NCBI RefSeq assembly: GCF_023702225.1
Contig: NZ_JAMQCO010000004.1
Span: forward strand, 180,384 to 244,383
Direction of reading: 5' to 3'
Source: Aureimonas altamirensis
Lineage (GTDB): Bacteria > Pseudomonadota > Alphaproteobacteria > Rhizobiales > Rhizobiaceae
DNA: 64,000 nucleotides
Shown here: positions 42,955-51,031 of the stretch, piece by piece
How the letters are laid out: each line of letters opens with the position of its first letter
How positions within the stretch are numbered: position 1 is the first letter of the stretch
Translations under genes and position numbers: made by a program
Notes under the pieces: model-generated
Databases searched by the model: none
Told to the model about the DNA's origin: nothing
The model's input: only the letters and a program-made list of their open reading frames with translations

Positions 42955-43041
42955 ATGGAAATCACGCGATCGCTCAATATGGTTATGATTGGGGCCGCCT
43001 TTATTTTTATCGGTGCGTTGGTCACCGGGGTCATCTCCTGA
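42955..43041 (+). CDS. 28-residue membrane microprotein
   Basis: A 28-residue open frame beginning MEITRSLNMVMIGAAF and ending VTGVIS, with a single hydrophobic helix from about residue 9 to 27 and a charged N-terminus. GGAG lies nine bases upstream of ATG 42955, and a textbook terminator follows 46 bases after the stop, with 273 bp of otherwise empty sequence in front. I do not recognise a named family. The dedicated signals make translation likely, but it is unproved. Confidence 0.6.
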   Translation: MEITRSLNMVMIGAAFIFIGALVTGVIS

Positions 43042-43086
43042 TACCCCTTTCGGCTATTGCCGCTGCTCCTGACAATCGACGATAAG

Positions 43087-43119
43087 AAACCGGGGTCATG
43101 TACTGGCCCCGGTTTTTTT
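43087..43119. terminator. bidirectional terminator between the microprotein and metF
   Basis: AAACCGGGG pairs with CCCCGGTTT around an 11-base loop and is followed by a run of seven T. On the minus strand it is followed by TTTCTTATC, 14 bp after the metF stop. Confidence 0.9.
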
Positions 43120-43132
43120 GTCCGCTCCGGCG

Positions 43133-44047
43133 TCAGGCCGCGGCTTCGTCCTGCGGTGACGCCGCCTCCGATCTGGGCCGCATACCAAGGATATGGCAGA
43201 TCGAGTAAACGAGGTCGGCGCGGTTCATCGTGTAGAAATGAAAATCCGAAATGCCGCGCCGAGTCAGGTCGAGCACCTGTTCGGCGCACACGGCCGCAGC
43301 AACATGCGCCCGTGTCTGCGGATCGTTCTCCAACCCTTCGAACCGCTCGGCGAGCCAGGCCGGAATGGTGGCGCCGATGGCCGAGCAAAAACGCCGTATC
43401 TTCGTAAAGTCGTGGATGGGCACGATGCCCGGGACGATCGGTACGTAGATACCGGCACGCCGTACGCGCTCGACGTAGCGCTCATACGTATCATTGTCGA
43501 AGAAGAACTGCGTGATCGCCCGGCTGGCCCCGCTGTCGACCTTGCGTTTCAACAGGTCTATGTCGGTCGCGAAATCCGGGCTTTCGGGGTGTTTCTCGGG
43601 GTAGGCGGAAACGGAGATCTCGAAAGACGGGTCGATCGCCTTCAGCCCCGCAGTCAGCTCCGCACCGTTCCTGTAGCCGTCCGGACGGGCCACGAAGGCG
43701 GCCCCCGCCCCTGCCTGGCTGTCGCCTCGCAGCGCCACGAAATGGCGTACGCCCGTATCGCGATATTGCCGCACGACCTCGTCCACCTCGGCCTTCGAGG
43801 CATCGACGCAGGTCAGGTGGGCGGCCGGCGCAAGATTGGTCTCTTCCAGGATGCGCTTGACCGTGTGGTGGGTGCGCTCGCGCGTCGATCCGCCCGCACC
43901 ATAGGTAACGGAAACGAAGCTCGGCTCCAACGGCGCAAGGCGTTGGACGGACGCCCAGAGCGTCTCTTCCATCGCCGGTGTCTTCGGCGGAAAGAACTCG
44001 AAGGAAACACGAAGGTTCGACCGTTGAGCCGGTGACGTAGCGGACAT
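43133..44047 (-). CDS. metF: methylenetetrahydrofolate reductase
   Basis: A 304-residue FAD enzyme reducing 5,10-methylene-THF to 5-methyl-THF for methionine synthesis. Family blocks are SFEFFPPKTP at the N-terminus with the catalytic glutamate, SVTYGAGGSTRERT, HFVALRGDSQ, EISVSAYPEKHPE and TQFFFDNDTYERYV. ATG 44047 follows AGGA; ATG 44065, which overlaps the upstream stop by four bases, is an alternative that would add six residues. It is coupled to an ArsR-methyltransferase gene. Confidence 0.96.
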   Translation of the reverse strand: MSATSPAQRSNLRVSFEFFPPKTPAMEETLWASVQRLAPLEPSFVSVTYGAGGSTRERTHHTVKRILEETNLAPAAHLTCVDASKAEVDEVVRQYRDTGVRHFVALRGDSQAGAGAAFVARPDGYRNGAELTAGLKAIDPSFEISVSAYPEKHPESPDFATDIDLLKRKVDSGASRAITQFFFDNDTYERYVERVRRAGIYVPIVPGIVPIHDFTKIRRFCSAIGATIPAWLAERFEGLENDPQTRAHVAAAVCAEQVLDLTRRGISDFHFYTMNRADLVYSICHILGMRPRSEAASPQDEAAA

Positions 44048-44061
44048 GGTGTTCGTTCCTG

Positions 44062-45057
44062 TCATGCGTATCGGGCCGGCGCCGCCGCGCAGGCCGAGTT
44101 GGAGCGTGCGGGTTTGCAGGCTGTGGATATCAGCACGGTCAGTTGTCCGCGCTCTCCGGGATGCAGTGCCCGGACATCGGTTGCCGTGAGGCCGGCCGCT
44201 TCGAAATAGCCGGCCAGCATGGCCTGGCTGAAGCCCAAACGCGCGTGGGCATGGTCTTCACGCAGGAATTCGCAGTCATGCGCATCGAAATCCACCACCA
44301 CGAGCCGGCCGCCGGGGCGCAATGCCTTGGCGGCCTCCTGCAGCGCCGCGGCCGGCTCGTCCAGGAAGTGCAGCACGTGATGCAGGACGATCAGGTCGTG
44401 GCTGAGCGGCTCGACCGGCAGATGGTAGGCATCGCCCAAGCGAACCGACACGTGGGACAGCGCCGCCGCATCCAGCTTGGCGCGGGCGATGGCCAGCATC
44501 TCGCGTGAGGCATCGACGCCGACGGCCTGCCGGGCGCGCGGACCGATAAGCTCCAGCATCCGGCCCGTTCCCGTGCCGATATCCAGGAACCTGTCCACGG
44601 GATCGTCGCCGAGAACTTCCAGAAGCGCCTCTTCCATCTGGGCATCGGGCACATGAAGGGCGCGAATACGGTCCCATTCGGCGGCGTTGTCGGCAAAATA
44701 GGCCGCTGCCCTTTCGGCCCGCTGCGCGCGCACCACGGCCAGCTTGTCCCTGTCATGAGCCGGAGGGCCGTCCGCGGCACCCACCAGCGGCAGCATCCGC
44801 CGCACGAGTTCGGCGCTGTCGTCTCCACTCAACCGGAAATACGCCCAAGCTCCTTCCTGGTAGCGCGAGACGACACCGGCATCCACCATCAGCTTGAGAT
44901 GTCGCGATATGCGGGGCTGCGATTGCCCGAGGATCTTCACGAGGTCGCTGACGGTCAGGTCGCCCTGCAGCAACAGGAGCGCAAGCCGAAGGCGCGTCGG
45001 CTCGGCGACCGCCTTGAGCATGTTGACCGTTTCGTCGAATGGCAGTGAGGACGCCAC
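44062..45057 (-). CDS. ArsR-type regulator fused to SAM methyltransferase
   Basis: A 331-residue two-domain protein. Residues about 8-95 form an ArsR-type winged helix (LVKILGQSQPRISRHLKLM), without the CxC metal site of arsenic or cadmium sensors. Residues about 130-310 form a class I methyltransferase (FLDIGTGTGRMLELIG, GVDASREML). It directly precedes metF and overlaps its upstream start. A role in sensing SAM or SAH to control metF and itself is inferred from this context and from known SAH-responsive ArsR regulators. The GTG start at 45057 has GGAG five bases upstream. Confidence 0.9.
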   Translation of the reverse strand: MASSLPFDETVNMLKAVAEPTRLRLALLLLQGDLTVSDLVKILGQSQPRISRHLKLMVDAGVVSRYQEGAWAYFRLSGDDSAELVRRMLPLVGAADGPPAHDRDKLAVVRAQRAERAAAYFADNAAEWDRIRALHVPDAQMEEALLEVLGDDPVDRFLDIGTGTGRMLELIGPRARQAVGVDASREMLAIARAKLDAAALSHVSVRLGDAYHLPVEPLSHDLIVLHHVLHFLDEPAAALQEAAKALRPGGRLVVVDFDAHDCEFLREDHAHARLGFSQAMLAGYFEAAGLTATDVRALHPGERGQLTVLISTACKPARSNSACAAAPARYA

Positions 45058-45076
45058 GACAGCTCCGTTGCAGAAT

Positions 45077-45098
45077 GATATAAGGAAATCTTTATATC
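45077..45098. promoter_or_regulatory. 22-bp palindrome, candidate operator
   Basis: The sequence GATATAAGGAAATCTTTATA plus TC is a dyad with 9 of 11 matching positions. It lies 20 bp upstream of the ArsR-methyltransferase start and 84 bp from the divergent DUF2293 gene. Its position suits autoregulation. Confidence 0.55.
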
Positions 45099-45181
45099 TC
45101 CTGTCATCAACGTGCAAGCCTGTTTCATGCCGCCCCCGCCCCGTGCCATCATGGCGCGGAAATCGCACTGTGGGGGCTATC

Positions 45182-45520
45182 ATGGCGACGGAACGTCAAC
45201 GGGCGATCGACAGGGCCATGCGGGCGACGACGCCGCGCATTCCGTATCTCGACGCCGAGACGGTCCGCTCCGCGGCGCGCTCGCGGCACCTGCGGACCGT
45301 GGGGCCGGACCAGGCATTCTGGCTGGCGGCTATCGCCCATATCCGGCACAGCTACACCGATTACGACCGGCTTCGCGACGAGGGGTACGACCGCGATGCG
45401 GCGTTGTACTTCATTCTGGGCGAGATCAACGACGTGCTCGATCGCTGGGGCTCCACCCGCAGGCTGGATTCCTACCCGGAGGCGGAGCCCGATGACGAGG
45501 AGGCGTTGCCGCCCGCCTGA
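45182..45520 (+). CDS. DUF2293 protein
   Basis: A 112-residue protein of the DUF2293 family. The core AIAHIRHSYTDYDRLRDEG and ILGEINDVLDRWG are characteristic. Function unknown. It has no membrane segment and an acidic tail. ATG 45182 follows GGGGGCT. It stops directly against the convergent DedA gene and is divergent from the ArsR-methyltransferase gene across 124 bp that contain the palindrome. Confidence 0.85.
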   Translation: MATERQRAIDRAMRATTPRIPYLDAETVRSAARSRHLRTVGPDQAFWLAAIAHIRHSYTDYDRLRDEGYDRDAALYFILGEINDVLDRWGSTRRLDSYPEAEPDDEEALPPA

Positions 45521-46144
45521 TCACTCGGCGCGCGGCGAAGCCCGGCGGCTTTCCGGCTTGAAGGTGACGACACGATAGATATAGAGGGCCACGATCGTGA
45601 TGACGATGAGGTTGGAGACCGGGCCGACATACTCGTCGATCAGTTCGTATTTCTGGCCCAGGATAAATCCCGACAGCGCCAGGAACGAGGTCCAGATCAG
45701 GCTGCCTATGGTCGAGAACAGCAGGAAGGCCGGGAGCGGCATCCTCGAAAGGCCTGCCGGAATGGAGATCAGCGTACGGACGGTCGGCACCAGACGGCCC
45801 AGGAACACCGCCAGGTAACCGTATTTGCGGAACCAGCGGTCGGCGGCGCGGACATCGGACGGTGCCAGGGTCATCCAGCGCCCGAAGCGTTCCGACAGAC
45901 GGATGATGCGCTGCTCGCCGAAGAAATAGCCGAGATAGTACCAGGGCATGATGCCGAGCACGGTGCCGACCGTGCCCGACAGGATGACGGTATAGATGGA
46001 CATCTGTCCCAAGGCGGCCTGATAGCCCGCCAGCGGCATGATGATCTCCGAGGGGATAGGCGGAAAGATGTTCTCGAGGAACATGAGCAGCCCGATACCG
46101 AAGGCCCCATAATTCTCCATCAGGCTTTTGACGAACTCGTCCAC
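45521..46144 (-). CDS. DedA family membrane protein
   Basis: A 207-residue inner-membrane protein of the DedA (SNARE-associated/VTT) family with five or six hydrophobic segments. It holds the signature ENIFPPIPSEIIMPLAG near the start and FLGRLVPTVRTLISIPAG, the conserved arginine loop, in the middle. DedA proteins recycle undecaprenyl phosphate or flip phospholipids. The GTG start at 46144 is preferred because GAGGA lies seven or eight bases upstream; ATG 46192 would add 16 residues. Confidence 0.9.
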   Translation of the reverse strand: MDEFVKSLMENYGAFGIGLLMFLENIFPPIPSEIIMPLAGYQAALGQMSIYTVILSGTVGTVLGIMPWYYLGYFFGEQRIIRLSERFGRWMTLAPSDVRAADRWFRKYGYLAVFLGRLVPTVRTLISIPAGLSRMPLPAFLLFSTIGSLIWTSFLALSGFILGQKYELIDEYVGPVSNLIVITIVALYIYRVVTFKPESRRASPRAE

Positions 46145-46251
46145 GGACCATCCTCGCTTCGCGTTATCCAACAGGCTCTGCCTGTAGTGCAATGCGGCAC
46201 GAGTTTAAACCGCCTTGCGGCATCCCGCAGGGAAAGATCGCGTGTCGTGAC

Positions 46252-46287
46252 GGAAAGGGCCGACAGGCATCGACCGGTCGGCCCTTT
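46252..46287 (-). terminator. terminator after the downstream GT41 gene
   Basis: A 12-bp perfect stem (GAAAGGGCCGAC and its complement) with a 12-base loop lies 32 bp after the GT41 stop. Confidence 0.75.
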
Positions 46288-46319
46288 CGGAAATCGGCAT
46301 CCAAGTGGCTGGACCCCGC

Positions 46320-48545
46320 TCATTCGGCGGGGATCACGCCCTCGCTTGCGATGATGTCGAGCAGCGCCTTCTCGAAGTTGCGCGTATGCGCCACGGGATT
46401 CCAGGCGGAACGGCCCTGAAGCTTCTTGCGCAGGCCCTTCTTGAGATTGAGGAGCTGCTTGCGGTTCTTCGTTTTGGCGGTGGCGATCGCCACATAGGCA
46501 TCTTCGTCGGCGGCGACCCAGTCCTCGAGGCCGGCCGCGCGGATAAAGCTGGTACCCATCCGCGATACGAACTGCCGGCCCTCCAGCGTAATGACGGGCA
46601 CTCCCATCCACAGCGCCTGCATGGTCGTCGTGCCTCCGTTGTAGGGATGCGGGTCCAGGACGATGTCGATATCGGCGTAAGCGGCCATCATTTCAGGCAT
46701 GGCGACGGGTGGCAGGAAGGTCAGCCGGGAAAGATCCGTGCCCAACTCCTCGAAACGCTGGCTGAACAAGGCGACCGCCTGCTTGTCGCCGAAGCTGGGC
46801 GCCCGGATGACCATTCGGGAGCCGGGCACCGCTTCCAACACCCGCGCATACAGCGCCAGCGTCTTGCGGCTGAACTTCGCTGCATTGTTGACGGCGCCGA
46901 AGGTGAGCTGTCGCGATTCCATTTCTGCGTTGAAGGCCGGAAGCGGATAGTATTCTTCCGGCGCGTAGCAGAACACCGTTCCCGGCAACCGTGCGATCTT
47001 TTCCGAGTAGAACTCTTCGGCGCCCTCGGGCGTGACGACGCCATCGCTGATCAGCCAATCCATGTTCGGCAGGCCCGTCGTGCCGGGATAGCCGAGATAG
47101 TTCACCTGATAGGGCGCGGCCCGGCGCGCCAGCATGGCGCCGCGCGAATGCGCCGTATGGCCCAGAAGATCGACCAGTATGTCGATCTGATCCTGCTCGA
47201 TCCTGGCAGCGAGCTGGGTGTCGGACCATGCCTCGACCTCCAGCCAGTGTTCGGCGCGCTCGCGCGCCAGGCGCGTCTGGTCGTCGAACAGGCCGCCGCA
47301 CGCGTAGACGAAGCATTCGAACTTTTCACGATCGAGCTCGCGCAGGATCGGCTGCATGAAGATGTTGACCGGATGCTGGTAATGGAGGTCGGCGGCGATG
47401 AAGCCGAGGCGGATGCGGCGCCCCTTCAGCGGCTTCCTACGCAACGATGCGCGGTCCCGGGCTTGCGCGGCAAGCGGCTCGAAGAGCCATTCGTGCAGAT
47501 CCAGAATGTCTTTCGCGTCGTAGGTATCGCAATAGAGCGACGTCATGGCGACGCGCGAGCATTCCCGTCCACCCGTATGATTTGCCTTCGCCTCTTCGAT
47601 CAGGATCTTGACGGCGGCTTCCGCGTCTCCCCGGCGGATATCCATGTTTGCCCGGATACCGGCCGATTCCGCGTTCGGGCCGAACGCATCGACCTTGTCG
47701 AGCAGTTGCTCGGCTTCCGTGATGTCCCAGCATTCGGCCAGGTGCTTGGCGAGAGCGAGCTGCGATTGCGGACTGGTGGGATTGAGCTCGGCGCTGCGCC
47801 GCAGGACGTCTCCGGCCTCGACCCACAGATTGTGCGCGTAGGATACCTGCGCAAGGCGCTGCAGCGTGGCCTCGACGGTCGATGCCGATGCCGCACCGAA
47901 GGCCTTGTAGGCGCGCTCCTTCTCGCCCATCAGCATGAGGGCGTTGCCGCGGTCGAGCTGCCACTCGCACAATTCGTTGACGTCGGCCCCCGCCTCGGCG
48001 GCGATACGTATCCCCGCCTCGAGGGAAGCGAGCGCACGCTCGGGCATCTTCTGCTCGATCCGGTAGCGGGCCATCATCCGATGCACCTGGGCCACGGTCT
48101 GCATGGAGGCCGTACGTGCCGCATCCAGCGCCTTGCCGAGGGTTTCGTCCGCCGCGTCGAAATGTCCGAACTCTTCCTGCAGGCGCGCAAGGGAAACGAA
48201 CGCCTCGTGCCGGTTCGGCGCAAGGCCCGCCGCGCGCCGATACGCCGATTCCGCCTCGTCGAACAGGCCGAGGCGGCGACAGGCGTGACCGCTCTCCAGC
48301 CATGCGGTGTAGCTTGCCGGGTTGATCATGAGCACACGCGCGAACGCGTCGCGCGCCTCGGCCCATTTTCCGAGATTGGCATGGCACCGGGCAGCCTGGA
48401 TGCCGGCCGGCTCGAGTTGCTCGTCCAGGGCGAGCGCCGCCTCGAACCCTTCGAGGGCGACGACCCAGCGCCCCTCCCTGAAGGCCGCGTTCGCGCCGTT
48501 GAAGCGTGCCGCGATTTCCTGTCCGGCTTCTGAAGTCTGCGACAT
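46320..48545 (-). CDS. TPR-GT41 (SPINDLY/OGT-like) glycosyltransferase, copy 1
   Basis: A 741-residue protein. Residues about 1-340 are TPR repeats (WVVALEGFEAAL, AESAYRRAAGLAPN, AGDVLRRSAELNPTS). From about 372 a GT41 domain begins (RRIRLGFIAADLHYQHPVN). Key blocks are VNYLGYPGTTGLPNMDW, FGAVNNAAKFSRKT with the phosphate-contacting lysine, and YNGGTTTMQALWMGVPV. These enzymes put a sugar on serine, threonine or other side chains of proteins. No sugar-nucleotide synthesis or flagellin gene is in the window, so donor and target are unknown. It has no clear ribosome-binding site and follows its paralogue by 39 bp. Confidence 0.9.
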   Translation of the reverse strand: MSQTSEAGQEIAARFNGANAAFREGRWVVALEGFEAALALDEQLEPAGIQAARCHANLGKWAEARDAFARVLMINPASYTAWLESGHACRRLGLFDEAESAYRRAAGLAPNRHEAFVSLARLQEEFGHFDAADETLGKALDAARTASMQTVAQVHRMMARYRIEQKMPERALASLEAGIRIAAEAGADVNELCEWQLDRGNALMLMGEKERAYKAFGAASASTVEATLQRLAQVSYAHNLWVEAGDVLRRSAELNPTSPQSQLALAKHLAECWDITEAEQLLDKVDAFGPNAESAGIRANMDIRRGDAEAAVKILIEEAKANHTGGRECSRVAMTSLYCDTYDAKDILDLHEWLFEPLAAQARDRASLRRKPLKGRRIRLGFIAADLHYQHPVNIFMQPILRELDREKFECFVYACGGLFDDQTRLARERAEHWLEVEAWSDTQLAARIEQDQIDILVDLLGHTAHSRGAMLARRAAPYQVNYLGYPGTTGLPNMDWLISDGVVTPEGAEEFYSEKIARLPGTVFCYAPEEYYPLPAFNAEMESRQLTFGAVNNAAKFSRKTLALYARVLEAVPGSRMVIRAPSFGDKQAVALFSQRFEELGTDLSRLTFLPPVAMPEMMAAYADIDIVLDPHPYNGGTTTMQALWMGVPVITLEGRQFVSRMGTSFIRAAGLEDWVAADEDAYVAIATAKTKNRKQLLNLKKGLRKKLQGRSAWNPVAHTRNFEKALLDIIASEGVIPAE

Positions 48546-48584
48546 AATGATTATCGTACCGTGATATTAAACATACGATGCAGG

Positions 48585-50864
48585 TTACATTATTCGGCTC
48601 TTTTTTGTCCCGCTATCTACGGTTGCAATCTGATCGTCGTCGTCCCGACGTGCTCCGCCCTTCGCCATGGCGAACATCGCATGCTCGAGCGCGCGCGTAT
48701 GCCGAACCGCGTTCCATGCCTCATGTCCGATCAGCCTGGCGCGCAGGTTCCGCCGCAGTTCCGCAAGGCGGCCGCGATCGTTTGCCAGGGCCTTCGCCAC
48801 GGCCAGATATCCGGCGTCGTCCCTTGCGACCAGGTCCGCCAGGCCGGCCGCCGAAAGGAAGCTCGCCCCCATGCGGGCGGCAAAGCCCTCCCCCATCATG
48901 CTCACGACCGGCACACCCATCCAGAGTGCCTGATGCGTCGTCGTGCCACCGCAATAGGGCACCGCGTCGAGGACTATATCGATGTCCCCGAATGCGGCCA
49001 TCATGTCCGGCAGAGGCAGCGGCGGATAAAACCCGACCCGTTCAAGATCCGCCCCGACTGCACGCAGGCCGGCACGGAAATGGTCGATGGCGGCCGCATC
49101 GACGAAGCTCGGCGCCCGAAGCGAAAGCCGCGACTGCGGAACAGCCGATAGGACACCCGCGTAGAGTTCGAGCGTGCGCGCGTTGAGTTTTGGCGCATTG
49201 TTGATCGACCCGAAAACGATCGGCCCCGTACGGTCGGCTGGGGGAAGCGGCGGAAAATGGATTTCCGGCGCGAAGCAGAAGACGGTTCCCGGCAGGCGGA
49301 ACACCTGCTCGGTGTAAAGGTGTTCCAGTTCCGGCGGGGTGACGACGTCATCGCCGACGATCCAGTCGACATTGGGCAGGCCGGTGGTGCCGGGATAGCC
49401 GAGATACATCGCCTGCACCGGGGCGGCGCGTCGCGCCAGCACCTGGGCGCGGTTGGTGCTGGTATGGCCGACGAGGTCGAGCAGAAGGTCCAGGCCATCC
49501 TTGTCCATCTGGACGGCGAGCCGCTCGTCGGACCATTCGGCCACCTCGCGCCAATGCTCGACACGCTGGCGCGCCAGTTGGGTCTGGTCGTCGTAGCCGG
49601 CACTGCAATGATAGAAGAACAATTCGATCCGGCTCCGGTCGAGTTCTCTCAGGACAGGCTGCATGAAGATGTTGACGGGGTGGAAGCGCTTCATGTCGGC
49701 GCCGAGCATGCCCACCCTCAACCGCCTTCCGTCCAGGGGCGGACGGACGAACGAGGCGGCCTTCCGCGCGCCGCTTCCCATCGCGGCGAACAGCATCCTG
49801 TGGGTATCGCGGATCTCGGCGGCCGAAAGGCGATCGCTGTAGAGGCTCGTCATCGCGATGCTTGCCGGCACCTCGGCATGGCCGACAAGACCCGTGTTGA
49901 GTGCCGAGTATGCCTTGAAAGCCGCGTCGGCATTGCCGCTTCGCCAATGCATCGCGGCCTTCGTGACGCCGATCTCGACCAGCATTGGGCCATCGCTCGC
50001 GGCGCGATAGAGCCGCTCCGCGCGCTCCAGTACCGCCTGAGCCTCCGCGACCTTCCACTTGGTCGACAACAATTTGCCGAGATTGAAGGCTGCATGCGGA
50101 CTGTCCGGATGCAGAAGCCAGGCGCGGCGGAACACCTCTTCCGCTTCCTCCAACAGGCCGTGCTGGTAGGATACCTCGCCGAGGCGGGCCAGGACATCCT
50201 GGGCCGTGGCGACCGAAGAAGCCGAGAACGCGCTCCACGCCTCTTCGGTACGACCGAGCATGAGAAGCGCCTCGGCTCGCCGGATCAGCCATCGGCAGAT
50301 TTCGTTTTCGTCGGCCCGGATCGCCGTGGCGTGTCGCAGGCCCATGTCCGACGCTTCGAGGGCCCCGGCGCCGTCACGCCGCGCCAGGCGCCTTACCGCG
50401 ATCAGGCGAAGCACTTCCGCAAGCGCAGGCGCCCCCTGCCTGCCGGCCTGGCCGACAGCCGCGCGCAATGCGACCGGCCCCTCCTCGTCGTTCATATCCT
50501 CCAGCAACAGGCCCAGTTCGAGCATCGGCTCGAACTTGTATGTCGCCCCGGCGCCGGCGTTGCGAAAATCGACCAGGGCATCCTGCTGCCGGCCTGAAGA
50601 CGCATACAGTCGGCCGCGCTCCATCAATGCCGTATAGTGCCGCGGCGCGGCGGCCAGAAGCTCCGACAGAATGGAGATCGCGGATGTCGCGTCCCCCACG
50701 CGCATCGCGCATCGGCACGCGGATATCGCCGCGGCCTCGAGGCGCGGATCGTTTCGGAATGCCCTTTCGTACAGGTGCGCCGCGGTGCGCCAGTCCCCCG
50801 AACGGGCCGCCGCATCCGCCGCGGCCGCAAGATGTCCGGCTTCGTCCGCGAAACCGGCGGCCAA
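48585..50864 (-). CDS. TPR-GT41 (SPINDLY/OGT-like) glycosyltransferase, copy 2
   Basis: A 759-residue paralogue of the next gene with the same layout: TPR repeats to about 340 (WRTAAHLYERAFRNDP, AEEVFRRAWLLHPDS) and GT41 from about 375 (RRLRVGMLGADMKRFHPVN). Key blocks are MYLGYPGTTGLPNVDW, FGSINNAPKLNART and YCGGTTTHQALWMGVPV. The start is uncertain: TTG 50864 lacks a ribosome site, whereas CTG 50888 is in frame, adds eight residues and has AAGGA seven bases upstream. An inverted repeat spans that site. Donor and target unknown. Confidence 0.88.
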   Translation of the reverse strand: MAAGFADEAGHLAAAADAAARSGDWRTAAHLYERAFRNDPRLEAAAISACRCAMRVGDATSAISILSELLAAAPRHYTALMERGRLYASSGRQQDALVDFRNAGAGATYKFEPMLELGLLLEDMNDEEGPVALRAAVGQAGRQGAPALAEVLRLIAVRRLARRDGAGALEASDMGLRHATAIRADENEICRWLIRRAEALLMLGRTEEAWSAFSASSVATAQDVLARLGEVSYQHGLLEEAEEVFRRAWLLHPDSPHAAFNLGKLLSTKWKVAEAQAVLERAERLYRAASDGPMLVEIGVTKAAMHWRSGNADAAFKAYSALNTGLVGHAEVPASIAMTSLYSDRLSAAEIRDTHRMLFAAMGSGARKAASFVRPPLDGRRLRVGMLGADMKRFHPVNIFMQPVLRELDRSRIELFFYHCSAGYDDQTQLARQRVEHWREVAEWSDERLAVQMDKDGLDLLLDLVGHTSTNRAQVLARRAAPVQAMYLGYPGTTGLPNVDWIVGDDVVTPPELEHLYTEQVFRLPGTVFCFAPEIHFPPLPPADRTGPIVFGSINNAPKLNARTLELYAGVLSAVPQSRLSLRAPSFVDAAAIDHFRAGLRAVGADLERVGFYPPLPLPDMMAAFGDIDIVLDAVPYCGGTTTHQALWMGVPVVSMMGEGFAARMGASFLSAAGLADLVARDDAGYLAVAKALANDRGRLAELRRNLRARLIGHEAWNAVRHTRALEHAMFAMAKGGARRDDDDQIATVDSGTKKSRIM

Positions 50865-50893
50865 GCTGGGGTTAGAATCGATACGCAGGGGCT

Positions 50894-50930
50894 ATTCCTT
50901 CATAGTGAATATGACTTCATATGAAGGAAT
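50894..50930 (-). repeat. 10-bp inverted repeat covering a Shine-Dalgarno sequence
   Basis: ATTCCTTCAT at 50894-50903 and ATGAAGGAAT at 50921-50930 are perfect complements across 17 bases. In the minus-strand transcript the 3' arm contains AAGGA, the likely ribosome site for a start at 50888. The CTTCAT/ATGAAG unit also occurs internally as a perfect palindrome, allowing alternative pairing. Confidence 0.6.
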
Positions 50931-50994
50931 GGGATATTCGGCGTTCCGTCAAGTGGGTTGGTCGCCGCTGGCGCCGTTGCCGCGCGCAGAATTC

Positions 50995-51027
50995 GCAGGG
51001 GCCCGGCCCGCGCGGCCGGGCCCCTGC
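50995..51027 (-). terminator. strong hairpin after ettA
   Basis: A perfect 14-bp GC stem (GCAGGGGCCCGGCC and its complement) with a 5-base loop lies 4 bp after the ettA stop. No T run follows. Confidence 0.7.
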
Positions 51028-51031
51028 GGCA

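Noticed and set aside
44062-45057. Reading the ArsR domain as a metal-resistance regulator
   Set aside because: The CxC metal-binding pair is absent and no efflux or arsenate gene is adjacent.
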